NCBI GenBank assembly: GCA_902537575.1
Contig: CACBBX010000001.1
Coordinates: 83,967 to 147,966 of the forward strand
Reading direction: 5' to 3'
Length of the DNA stretch: 64,000 nucleotides
From: an uncultured Pelagibacteraceae bacterium
GTDB lineage: Bacteria > Pseudomonadota > Alphaproteobacteria > Pelagibacterales > Pelagibacteraceae
A program made the position numbers and the translations under genes. The notes under the pieces were generated by a model, which searched no databases, was not told the origin of the DNA, and saw only the letters and a list, made by a program, of their open reading frames with translations. Below are positions 1 through 8,102 of the stretch, piece after piece (the first letter of the stretch is position 1; each line of letters opens with the position of its first letter).

Positions 1-507
1 AAATTGTATTGGCACATCTACAGTTAAAATTGCAACCTTATAACCAGTTCTCTCGGCTCTATCTAATAACTCCATAACAAATTCTTCATCTTGAAAATTA
101 TAAAGTTGTAGCCAAACATTTCCATTAGAAAATTCATACATATTTTCTAGAGAGGTTGAGGAAGCCATTGACACACACATAGGCACATTACTTGAAAGAC
201 TTTCTTCAGCTAACATTTTATCAGCACCTGGCCAAGTTAAATTACACATACCCATCGGCGCAAAACCAAATGGTTGGTTATATTCAAATCCAAGAATATC
301 TTTTTTTATAATTCTTTTTTCTACATTTCGTAAAACTTTTGGCTGTAATCTTATTTGGTCTAATGATTTACTATTGTTCTCACATAATCGTTCGTCACCT
401 GAGGCACCATCAACAAAATCAAACATTAATTTTGGAACACGTTTTTTTGCAACAATTCTTGCTTCTTCAACGCTATGAATTTTTTCACTTGCTACTACGT
501 TATTCAT
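1..507 (-). CDS. FMN-dependent alpha-hydroxy-acid dehydrogenase (L-lactate dehydrogenase-like), 5' part only
   Basis: The first 169 codons are present; the gene runs off the left edge. The ATG at 505-507 begins MNNVVASEKIHSVEEARIVA, and DFVDGASGDE and PMGMCNLTWPGAD follow. These match the N-terminal helix and the FMN-binding strand of the LldD/glycolate oxidase family. That family oxidises L-2-hydroxy acids (lactate, glycolate, mandelate) with FMN. The visible part ends in TVDVPIQ, on the third barrel strand. The catalytic His/Arg pair lies outside the window, so the substrate cannot be judged. The start codon overlaps the stop of the upstream S51 peptidase gene by 4 bases, so the two are probably co-translated. 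Confidence 0.85.
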   Translation of the reverse strand, partial: MNNVVASEKIHSVEEARIVAKKRVPKLMFDFVDGASGDERLCENNSKSLDQIRLQPKVLRNVEKRIIKKDILGFEYNQPFGFAPMGMCNLTWPGADKMLAEESLSSNVPMCVSMASSTSLENMYEFSNGNVWLQLYNFQDEEFVMELLDRAERTGYKVAILTVDVPIQF

Positions 508-1193
508 AATTTATTTATATACTCTTTTAGACTAATTTTATTATTTTTATCAACAAAATATGCATCACAATTTTCCCTAGCAGAATAAACTTCTTTAGCA
601 ACTCCATTAACAAAAAGTACAGCAACACCATCATCTATAGCAACTCCTGGAGGCAACTTGTTTTTTTTAATTTCTGATTGATATTGAGACATTCTATTAT
701 TTTCTAATGAGTGTGGCGTACAACTCCCTGATATCAAGTTGATACCTTTTAAAACCTTATATCCCGAACCTAAAGAGTATGACAAAATCCAATCAAACCA
801 ACACACACCACCAGCACTAACACCTGATAATATTATTCCTTTTTCATAAGCATTTTTAAAAATATTAATTAAATTACAATTTTTCCAAAGTTCTAACATA
901 TAGGCAGTATTTCCTCCTCCTATATAAATTACATGTTTATCAAAAATCCATTGAGAAAAACCAACGATATTAGATGTAAGGTTAAAATGAGATAATTCTG
1001 AAGTTTTATTTTCAAATCTTTTATAAAATAGATCAATTTTTGTATTATCATCCTTACTAGCTGTAGCTAAAAAACCAATTTTTTTATTTTTATTTGTAGA
1101 TTGGTTAATAACAAAATCATCTAAGCCTTCATCAGATTGATGAGTAAATCCGCCTCCACCTATTGCAATTATTTTTTTTTCTAATTTAGACAT
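504..1193 (-). CDS. Peptidase S51 (dipeptidase E / cyanophycinase-like)
   Basis: A 229-residue protein of the S51 family: cytoplasmic serine peptidases with a class I amidotransferase-like fold that cut Asp-X dipeptides or cyanophycin-type substrates. The N-terminal strand with the glycine run IGGGGFTH, the IYIGGGNTAYML motif at about 89-100 and the nucleophile elbow SGVSAGG with Ser126 are all visible. The length is normal for PepE-like proteins. The gene sits 26 bases downstream of the GcvT-type gene and overlaps the hydroxy-acid dehydrogenase by 4 bases, so all three look like one minus-strand operon. The substrate is not inferable; the C-terminal region with VAIDDGVAVLFVNG is typical of the family. 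Confidence 0.85.
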   Translation of the reverse strand: MSKLEKKIIAIGGGGFTHQSDEGLDDFVINQSTNKNKKIGFLATASKDDNTKIDLFYKRFENKTSELSHFNLTSNIVGFSQWIFDKHVIYIGGGNTAYMLELWKNCNLINIFKNAYEKGIILSGVSAGGVCWFDWILSYSLGSGYKVLKGINLISGSCTPHSLENNRMSQYQSEIKKNKLPPGVAIDDGVAVLFVNGVAKEVYSARENCDAYFVDKNNKISLKEYINKL

Positions 1194-1219
1194 TAAATTA
1201 ATTAAAGTTATAAAATTAA

Positions 1220-2443
1220 TTAATTTCTAATACCTGCCCACGGTGCAGGTTTTTGAGGTATATCTTTTTTGATACCTCTCACTATTTCACCTTTGGCATC
1301 ATACATTGGTAATTTACAAAGTTCTGCTTTATGAATTTTATTATCTATACACTCTACATCTATCACTGTTCCAGGACCAATTTCTGAATTGTCCAGTAGT
1401 GCTATCCCAACACCACAAACTTGATAAGGAGACCATGTACTTGATGTCACTTTACCAACAATTTTCCCATTTAATTTTAAAGACCTTCCTTTTTTTGCAA
1501 TACCATCTACAACTCTAATACCCCAACTTCGGCATTCTTTATTTGCATCAAGTAATGCTTTTTTTCCAATAAAATTATCTTTTTTGAAGTCAACAAAATG
1601 TCCTAAACCTACGGAAAAAGGAGTCGTTTCAATTGAAAAATCTTGACCGGCAGAAAGTAGTCCTGCCTCTATTCTCCTGCCTCTAAATGCAGGAGTCCCT
1701 GTAATAATCATTCCCATTTTTGAACCTTCGTTCAGAATTAAATCTCCTAATTTTTCTGAATTATTTTCGGGCCTAAAATATATTTCCCATCCAAGCTCAT
1801 TTGTAAATCCAGTACGACTTACTATAACTTTCTCTTTAGCCATAGTCACTTCAACCCAATCAAAATAATTCCAAGATTTTGCTATTGGTTCATCAATCAA
1901 GTTATCAAGAAGATCCATAGACTTTGGACCTTGTACTTGACTAACAAAAACATTTGGCTCCAGAATTTCTACATCTAACCCCTCAGAATGGGCATTATAC
2001 CACGAAAACATTTCTCCATCTGCTTGAGCAAACCAATATCTTTCATCATCAATTCTTAAAAGTAATCCATCGGTAATTATTCCACCATTGTGATAGCAAG
2101 CAAACTGATAAGAACATCTTCCTTTTTTAACTTTTGAAATATCTCGAGGAAAAATTTTTTGTAGTAACTTAAGTGCATCTGGGCCTTTAATTTCATAAGG
2201 ATGTTCTCCAGTATGCCTAAAAATAACTTCCTGTTTCGTTTTCCAATATTGTTCATCTGCAGTAGCATTTGATAATTTTTCGGTTGTCAGTCTTCCAGCA
2301 TATTGAGAATATTCAGGATCATATGGAAGCTCTTGATATGTTAATGGATGAACACTTAATGTTCGAGCCATCTCTAACGGTCTTTCAGTTTCCTGTAATT
2401 GAGGTTTGATAGAAAACCTCAGATTTTGTAAAGACTTATGCAT
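1220..2443 (-). CDS. GcvT-family tetrahydrofolate-dependent methyl/aminomethyl transferase
   Basis: A 407-residue stand-alone GcvT-fold protein. Seen in order: the DALKLLQKIFPRDISKVKKG strand-helix, a central QVQGPKSMDLL motif, RTGFTNELGWEIYFRP and RRIEAGLLSAGQDFSIETTP. The C-terminal barrel contains NFIGKKALL. These are hallmarks of aminomethyltransferases and their demethylase relatives (GcvT, DmdA, dimethylglycine and sarcosine demethylating domains), which pass a methyl or methylene group to tetrahydrofolate. It lacks glycine-cleavage neighbours (gcvH/gcvP), so it is unlikely to be the housekeeping GcvT. It does not resemble the SAR11 DMSP demethylase I remember closely enough to call it dmdA. 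It is first in a minus-strand operon with an S51 peptidase and an alpha-hydroxy-acid dehydrogenase. The donor substrate is unknown. Confidence 0.8.
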   Translation of the reverse strand: MHKSLQNLRFSIKPQLQETERPLEMARTLSVHPLTYQELPYDPEYSQYAGRLTTEKLSNATADEQYWKTKQEVIFRHTGEHPYEIKGPDALKLLQKIFPRDISKVKKGRCSYQFACYHNGGIITDGLLLRIDDERYWFAQADGEMFSWYNAHSEGLDVEILEPNVFVSQVQGPKSMDLLDNLIDEPIAKSWNYFDWVEVTMAKEKVIVSRTGFTNELGWEIYFRPENNSEKLGDLILNEGSKMGMIITGTPAFRGRRIEAGLLSAGQDFSIETTPFSVGLGHFVDFKKDNFIGKKALLDANKECRSWGIRVVDGIAKKGRSLKLNGKIVGKVTSSTWSPYQVCGVGIALLDNSEIGPGTVIDVECIDNKIHKAELCKLPMYDAKGEIVRGIKKDIPQKPAPWAGIRN

Positions 2444-2600
2444 ATTTTTTAATAAATTAAATTAGTATTTTTATCCACTAAATATCCTAAATAATCACAC
2501 CCACATTACGTTACAACTCTTAATTGTACTATTAATTATCATTGTTCTAAAATTTGTAAGATGTTAGCTTTTAAATAAATAATTAAAGAGAGGAAGAATT
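2444..2600. promoter_or_regulatory. Divergent intergenic region between the GcvT-like and binding-protein operons
   Basis: This 157-base gap separates two divergent transcription units and must hold both promoters. A purine-rich ribosome-binding site (AGAGGAAG, about 2588-2595) lies just before the binding-protein ATG. I see no confident -35/-10 pair and no riboswitch-like stem set. It is the longest non-coding stretch in the window. Confidence 0.5.
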
Positions 2601-4088
2601 ATGAAAAACATTTTTAAACTGATATCAGTTGTATTGATATCATCTTTATTTTCTTTTTCAGCTGCAAATGCCTCAAGTGGAGTATTTAAAATTTCACATG
2701 ACCTTGGATTTGGAAAAGATACAAATCTAGATGCAATTACTAAAGGAAGATTATTTCAAGTAGTAATTATGACTCAAAACCGTCTAGTAAGAAAAGATCT
2801 TAAAGGAGTTACATCAGCCGAACTAGCTACTGATTGGTCAGCTAATGCCGATGCTACAGAATGGACATTTAAACTTAGAAAAGGTGTAAAATTTCACGAT
2901 GGATCTGACTTTGATGCAGAGGATGTAAAATATTCTTTGATGCGTGTTCAAGATCCAGAAATAGGTTCCCCTGCAAAAAAAAGTATGAGTACAGTAACAG
3001 CTATTGAAGTTGTGGACTCCCATACTATTAAAATGAAATTAAATACATCTTTTGCAGATTTTCCATTATTACTTACTGATTACAGATTAAGAATGATTCC
3101 ATCAGGCTCAGGAGATACTATTGGGCAAACTGGAATTGGTACTGGTCCTTTTATAGTGGATAAATTTGATCCAGAAGGAACAACAGTTCTTAAAGCAAAT
3201 GCAGATTATTGGGAGGGTGCACCTGGTTTAGCAGAAGTACATGTTATTGCTATTCCTGATGGTGAAGCTAGAGTTCAAGCACTTTTAACTGGTCAGATAC
3301 ATATGAACAGATATGTTCCGTTCAGTCAAAAAAAAATCTTTGATGGAAACTCTAAGTTTAATGTTTCGGTTGTGCCCACAGGAAACTGGAGAGGAATGGT
3401 TATGAGAACAGATACAGCACCATTTGACAATGCAAAGGTTAGAAAAGCTGTAAGATTAGCTGTAGACAGACAAGAACTTGTAGATTTGGTTATGGGAGGA
3501 GCTGCAACCGTATCTTGTGATACACCTGTTGCACCATCAGACCAATATCGTCTTAAAATGAAGTGTCCACAGGATATCAAAAAAGCTAAAAAGCTTTTAG
3601 CTGAAGCAGGTTATCCAAATGGGATTGATATGGTAATTCATGTTTCTACTAAAGAACCTACATGGCCAACAATAGGAGAAGTTTTGCAGCAGCAATTTGC
3701 TGAAGCTGGTATTAAGGCTGAGGTTAAAATGACTCCTTCAAAAAGTTATTGGAATGAAACTTGGATGAAAAAACCAGTCGCAATGACCCGTTGGAATGAA
3801 AGACCCGCTGATAGTGCATTGCATGAAATTTATCATAGTGGAGCAAAATGGAATGAGTCTTATTTCAAAAATCCAGATTTTGATAAAAACTTAGCTGATG
3901 CAAGAGGTGAGCTTAAATTTGGCAAAAGAAAAAAAGCTTATCAGAATGCCCAAAAAACATTATGGGAAGAATCTGGAACTTTGATTCCTTACCATGTATC
4001 TAAATTAATTGTAACTTCTTCTGCAGTCAAAAATTTAGATGAAGTAGAGGTATTTTCTGTTCGTTGGCACAAAATCAAAATAAAGTAA
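2601..4088 (+). CDS. ABC transporter periplasmic substrate-binding protein, family 5 (peptide/opine/nickel class)
   Basis: A 495-residue exported binding protein. Residues 1-25 form a signal peptide (MKNIFKLISVVLISSLFSFS, then AANA before the likely cut). The mature part carries family hallmarks: TEWTFKLRKGVKFHDGSDF with DAEDVKYSL, GTGPFIVDKF near 180, and VRKAVRLAVDRQELV. Family 5 members (DppA, OppA, NikA, agropine-type) deliver peptides, opines or other amines. The ligand cannot be read from sequence. The gene starts an importer operon, preceded by a good ribosome-binding site. It is followed by a strong hairpin terminator before the permease genes, which should make the binding protein more abundant than the membrane subunits. 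Confidence 0.9.
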   Translation: MKNIFKLISVVLISSLFSFSAANASSGVFKISHDLGFGKDTNLDAITKGRLFQVVIMTQNRLVRKDLKGVTSAELATDWSANADATEWTFKLRKGVKFHDGSDFDAEDVKYSLMRVQDPEIGSPAKKSMSTVTAIEVVDSHTIKMKLNTSFADFPLLLTDYRLRMIPSGSGDTIGQTGIGTGPFIVDKFDPEGTTVLKANADYWEGAPGLAEVHVIAIPDGEARVQALLTGQIHMNRYVPFSQKKIFDGNSKFNVSVVPTGNWRGMVMRTDTAPFDNAKVRKAVRLAVDRQELVDLVMGGAATVSCDTPVAPSDQYRLKMKCPQDIKKAKKLLAEAGYPNGIDMVIHVSTKEPTWPTIGEVLQQQFAEAGIKAEVKMTPSKSYWNETWMKKPVAMTRWNERPADSALHEIYHSGAKWNESYFKNPDFDKNLADARGELKFGKRKKAYQNAQKTLWEESGTLIPYHVSKLIVTSSAVKNLDEVEVFSVRWHKIKIK

Positions 4089-4100
4089 ATTAATCTTGTA

Positions 4101-4134
4101 TTTACAGGCCTTATTTTAAGGCCTGTAAATTTTT
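4101..4134 (+). terminator. Intrinsic terminator/attenuator after the binding-protein gene
   Basis: A perfect 13-base-pair stem (TTTACAGGCCTTA at 4101-4113 paired with 4117-4129) with a 3-base TTT loop is followed by five T residues at 4130-4134. It lies 12 bases after the stop codon and 40 bases before the first permease gene, so it sits inside the importer operon. It probably stops most transcripts after the binding protein. Confidence 0.85.
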
Positions 4135-4174
4135 CACCTTTAAAATTATTTTTAAATTTTATAAATATTTAAAT

Positions 4175-5131
4175 ATGTTTTTTTTAGTAATAAAAAGAAT
4201 TCTATTAGGTTTAATCACTTTATTTATAGTATCACTAATCACATTTGCCGGAGTTGAGGTGTTACCTGGTGATGCCTGTACAACTTATCTTGAAAGACAG
4301 GCTTTTGGGGAAGCTTTAGAAGCTTGTTATCAGAGGCTCGGGCTTAATGTTCCCGCATATGAAAGATATATATCTTGGGCATGGGGAGTTCTTCAATGGG
4401 ATTTTGGATATTCTCTAAGTGGAGAAATGAAAATAAATGAGGTTTTAGGACCCAAAGTTAAAAATTCTTTAGTTCTTGCCTCGGCATCCATATTGATTGG
4501 GATACCCATTGCTTTATTATTAGGAATTGTAACTGCTTTATGGAGAGATAGACTTCCTGATATTATTATTTCCACTGTAACAATATTTTCTATGACAATT
4601 CCAGAATTTATAAGTGCAACATTATTAATTCTCATTGTTGCTATTTGGCTTGAGTGGTTACCTGGTATTGTAATTGTTCCTACTGACGCAACTGTATCGG
4701 AATTACTGCCAAATATAATTTTACCAGTCATTGCAATCTCCATGATCATGACAGCTCATATGGCTAGGATGGTTAGATCTAGTGTAATTCAAGTAATGGC
4801 AAGTGATTACGTCCAAATGGCAATCTTAAAGGGAGTTCCTTATTGGAAAATGGTATTTAGACACGTTTTACCAAATGCTTTACTGCCAGCAATAAACGTT
4901 GTTGCTCTTACAATCGCATGGTTATTAGGTGGTGTTGTGGTAACTGAGGTTGTTTTTAATTACCCTGGCTTAGGGAGATTAGTAATTGAGTCTATCTCAA
5001 ATAGAGATTTGCCCGTAGTTCAAGCTTTAGCAATTATTCTTGCATCAATATATGTGGGTATCAATTTGATTGCTGATCTAACAACTTTAATGTTGAACCC
5101 TAGGTTAAAATCTCTTCAAATAAAAAAGTAA
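4175..5131 (+). CDS. ABC transporter permease, DppB type
   Basis: A 318-residue inner-membrane permease. The N-terminal helix (RILLGLITLFIVSLITFAG) is followed by VLPGDAC and a short periplasmic loop, then five more hydrophobic segments. The cytoplasmic EAA-like loop reads YVQMAILKGVPYWKMVFRHV, about residues 210-230, and contacts the ATPase. The closing EVVFNYPGLGRLVIESI is typical of DppB/OppB. It pairs with the DppC-type permease that starts 1 base after its stop. The start chosen is the first ATG, 40 bases past the terminator; I see no strong Shine-Dalgarno site. Confidence 0.9.
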   Translation: MFFLVIKRILLGLITLFIVSLITFAGVEVLPGDACTTYLERQAFGEALEACYQRLGLNVPAYERYISWAWGVLQWDFGYSLSGEMKINEVLGPKVKNSLVLASASILIGIPIALLLGIVTALWRDRLPDIIISTVTIFSMTIPEFISATLLILIVAIWLEWLPGIVIVPTDATVSELLPNIILPVIAISMIMTAHMARMVRSSVIQVMASDYVQMAILKGVPYWKMVFRHVLPNALLPAINVVALTIAWLLGGVVVTEVVFNYPGLGRLVIESISNRDLPVVQALAIILASIYVGINLIADLTTLMLNPRLKSLQIKK

Positions 5132-5132
5132 A

Positions 5133-6017
5133 ATGACCAAAAAAAAAGAAAAACAAAAAAATACTTTCGAAAAAATATGTGAAGTAATTAAAACTATGGC
5201 TTCTAAGCCATCGGGTTTAATAGGTTTAACAATACTTATTTTCCATGTCATCTTAGCGATTACAAGTCCATTGTATGTACCATATGATTACAAAGCTATT
5301 GATCCAACATTAATGTTGACCCCACCATCGTCTGAATTTTGGTTTGGTACTGACAGTTTAGGAAGAGATGTTTTTACTAGAACAATCTTAGGAGGCAGAA
5401 CAGCTTTAACAGTTACATTTTTTGGTTCTTTAATTGCATTACTTTGGGGTGGTGCATTGGGAATATTTTGTGGACTTGTTGGTGGAAAAATAGATGACGT
5501 TGTTATGAGAATTATAGATGCGTTTTTATCTATTCCATGGATCTTAGCAATGCTTTTAATTGTTTCTTTATTAGGAACTACAACACTTGTTTTAATTCCA
5601 GCGCTCGGTTTCTTTTATGGTAAAGGTATTGTTAGAGTAGCAAGGGCAGCAACACATGATGTGATTGCTAAGGATTTTATAGTTTCAGCAAGAGCAAGAG
5701 GTCATAGCAACTTATCAATAATCTGGAATGAAATTTTACCAAATGTAAGAGATGCAATTATGGTCGAAGGAGCTATGAGATGGTCATGGATGTTACTTGG
5801 ATTTAGTTCATTATCTTTTTTAGGATTTGGAGTAAGTCCTCCAACACCAGATTGGGGTTTAATGATTTCAAATGCGAGAGGATTAATGTCTTTTGCGTAC
5901 TGGGCAGTGTTAGCTCCAATATTTGGATTAAGTTCATTAATCATTGGAATTAATTTGACAGCCGATGCATTTGCAAAAGCACTTGGAATAGACAGATCAA
6001 CAAAGGCACCTGTTTAA
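5133..6017 (+). CDS. ABC transporter permease, DppC type
   Basis: A 294-residue second permease of the importer. It has a lysine-rich cytoplasmic N-terminus, a first helix near residues 30-50, the family signature FGTDSLGRDVFTR at about 72-84, and an EAA loop RARGHSNLSIIWNEILPNV near 188-206. The segment SLSFLGFGVSPPTPDWGLMI is diagnostic for DppC/OppC proteins. It follows the DppB-type gene with 1 base between them and is followed 1 base later by the ATPase gene, so translational coupling is likely. Confidence 0.9.
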   Translation: MTKKKEKQKNTFEKICEVIKTMASKPSGLIGLTILIFHVILAITSPLYVPYDYKAIDPTLMLTPPSSEFWFGTDSLGRDVFTRTILGGRTALTVTFFGSLIALLWGGALGIFCGLVGGKIDDVVMRIIDAFLSIPWILAMLLIVSLLGTTTLVLIPALGFFYGKGIVRVARAATHDVIAKDFIVSARARGHSNLSIIWNEILPNVRDAIMVEGAMRWSWMLLGFSSLSFLGFGVSPPTPDWGLMISNARGLMSFAYWAVLAPIFGLSSLIIGINLTADAFAKALGIDRSTKAPV

Positions 6018-6018
6018 A

Positions 6019-8052
6019 ATGGATAGTGCGGTTCAAACAATAAATAATCTTACAATTGGATTTACAAGTCAAAAAGGGAAACAGATTTCCATTCTAAAAA
6101 ATATTTCAACCACTATTAAAAAAGGTGAGACAGTTGGGATTGTTGGAGAGTCTGGCTCAGGAAAAAGTACTCTAGCTCTAGCTATGATGGGCTATGTAAA
6201 ACACGGCCTTTATACCATTTCTGGAGAGTGCTTATTTCATTCAAACAATCTTCTAAAAATGAAAAATAAAGATCTAGAAAATATAAGGGGCAGAAAAATA
6301 GCAATGATCCCACAAAATGCGGGTCAATCACTTACTCCTAATCTTAAAATTGGATATCAAATTGATGAGGCTTTAAAATTACATACAGATTTAAAAAAAG
6401 AAGAAAGAGATAAAAAAATATCAGGATTACTGAATAAAGTTAGATTGCCTTCGCCAGAGATAATGGCGCAAAGATATCCGCATGAATTATCAGGGGGACA
6501 GCAACAAAGGGTAGCTGTTGCAATGGCTTTAGCAGGTAATCCCGAACTTCTGTTATTAGATGAACCAACTACGGGATTAGATGTAACAACACAGGCACAT
6601 GTGTTAGAATTATTAAATTTTATTGCAAAAGATACAGGAACCTCAATGGTTTATGTAAGTCATGATCTTGGAGCAATAGCACAAGTTAGCGATAGAGTAA
6701 TTGTTATGTATTCTGGTGAAATTGTTTTAGATGGTCCAGTAAGAAGTATATTAAAAAACCCAATTCATCCTTATACATTTGGATTATTAAAGTCTATTCC
6801 AAAACTAACCTCTCCAGGTTTACCAGACTCTATGTCAGGAAGCCAACCTCAGCCAGGAACAATTAAAACAGGGTGTAGTTTTTATGAGAGATGTAATCTT
6901 GCAGAAGATAACTGTAAAAATAATTCACCAACTTTAGAATACATTGATGGTTTAAATACCAGCGTTAGATGTTTTAAATATAAAGAATTAATCAACGTAA
7001 AAGAAACAAATCTAGACACTGTAAAATCAATAAACAATCATGTTTTACAAAACGAAATTTTAGATATTTCAAAAGTTTCAATTAGCTATGCTAAACAAAA
7101 GTTTATCGATCAGTTGTTAAATAAAATTGATGATAGCAATCCAACAGTCCAAGATATTAATATTAATATCAATAAAGGAGAAACTCTTGCGCTAGTAGGG
7201 GAGTCTGGCAGTGGGAAATCAACAATATTAAAATCAATTGCAGGATTATTAAAAACAAAAGATGGCATGATAAAGTTTGATAAAGATAAAGTTTTATCAA
7301 ATGATTTAAAAATGAGAGATCCAGGTTTTTTAAGAGCAATTCAATTGATATTTCAAAATCCAGATGAGTCTTTAAATCCAAATCATACTGTTGAAGAAAT
7401 AGTATCACAGCCTTTAAGATTATATTTTGGATTAAAGGGAGACGAACTAAAACAAAAAATTATAGAAGTGCTTGAAAAAGTTAGACTTGGGGAATTTTAC
7501 TTAACAAGATATCCAAGACAATTATCAGGAGGTGAAAAACAAAGAGTTGCTGTTGCAAGAGCATTTGCTGCGAAACCAGATATTATTCTTTGTGATGAAG
7601 TAACCTCTGCACTTGATGTTTCAGTTCAAGCAGCTGTGTTAAACTTACTTCAAGAATTAAAAGAGGATTTTGGTACAACTTATATATTTGTATCTCACGA
7701 TCTAGCAGTTGTAAGAGCTATTAGTGACAGAGTTGCAGTTCTATATCAAGGAAGATTATGTGAAATTGGTCCTTCAAAAAATGTTTATCAACTACCATCA
7801 CATCCGTATACAGAAGTTTTATTGGGTGCAGTTTTAGAGCCTGACCCGGATTTAAAACCCAAATTAGTTGCCGAAGATATAGTTGAAGAAAAGCCACCCG
7901 AAAAAGGCTGTTCTTTTCAAGGCAGATGTCCTAGAATTCTTGGTGATATTTGTAAAAACGAGGTTCCACCATGGCAAATTGGTGAAAATGGAAACTCAAT
8001 ACGTTGCCATATAAAAGTAGAGGATTTAAAAAAACAACAAAATATCAATTAG
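6019..8052 (+). CDS. ABC transporter ATPase, fused DppD-DppF type double nucleotide-binding protein
   Basis: A 677-residue protein with two complete ATPase halves. Domain 1 has Walker A GESGSGKST near residue 43-51, signature LSGGQQQR, Walker B LLLLDEPTTGLD and switch VSHDL. Domain 2 repeats these from about residue 350: GESGSGKST, LSGGEKQR, IILCDEVTSALD and VSHDL. Each half ends in the Cys-containing tail usual for oligopeptide ATPases (GCSFYERCNL and GCSFQGRCPR), which in some relatives holds an Fe-S cluster. Fusion of the DppD-like and DppF-like subunits is common in compact genomes. It energises the two permeases just upstream. Note that Walker B of domain 2 reads CDEVTS rather than the usual DEPTS. 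Confidence 0.92.
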   Translation: MDSAVQTINNLTIGFTSQKGKQISILKNISTTIKKGETVGIVGESGSGKSTLALAMMGYVKHGLYTISGECLFHSNNLLKMKNKDLENIRGRKIAMIPQNAGQSLTPNLKIGYQIDEALKLHTDLKKEERDKKISGLLNKVRLPSPEIMAQRYPHELSGGQQQRVAVAMALAGNPELLLLDEPTTGLDVTTQAHVLELLNFIAKDTGTSMVYVSHDLGAIAQVSDRVIVMYSGEIVLDGPVRSILKNPIHPYTFGLLKSIPKLTSPGLPDSMSGSQPQPGTIKTGCSFYERCNLAEDNCKNNSPTLEYIDGLNTSVRCFKYKELINVKETNLDTVKSINNHVLQNEILDISKVSISYAKQKFIDQLLNKIDDSNPTVQDINININKGETLALVGESGSGKSTILKSIAGLLKTKDGMIKFDKDKVLSNDLKMRDPGFLRAIQLIFQNPDESLNPNHTVEEIVSQPLRLYFGLKGDELKQKIIEVLEKVRLGEFYLTRYPRQLSGGEKQRVAVARAFAAKPDIILCDEVTSALDVSVQAAVLNLLQELKEDFGTTYIFVSHDLAVVRAISDRVAVLYQGRLCEIGPSKNVYQLPSHPYTEVLLGAVLEPDPDLKPKLVAEDIVEEKPPEKGCSFQGRCPRILGDICKNEVPPWQIGENGNSIRCHIKVEDLKKQQNIN

Positions 8053-8102
8053 GACAATTTTTTTGTTACACACAAAATTAAATCTTATATAAAAGTTTTT
8101 TT

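Noticed and set aside
1220..2443. Calling this gene dmdA (DMSP demethylase).
   Set aside because: It is a GcvT-fold protein of about the right size, but its sequence does not match the SAR11 DmdA pattern as I remember it, and the neighbours give no support.
2601..8052. Naming the family 5 importer as a dipeptide (Dpp) system.
   Set aside because: The binding protein carries only general family 5 features; peptides, opines and other amines are equally possible.
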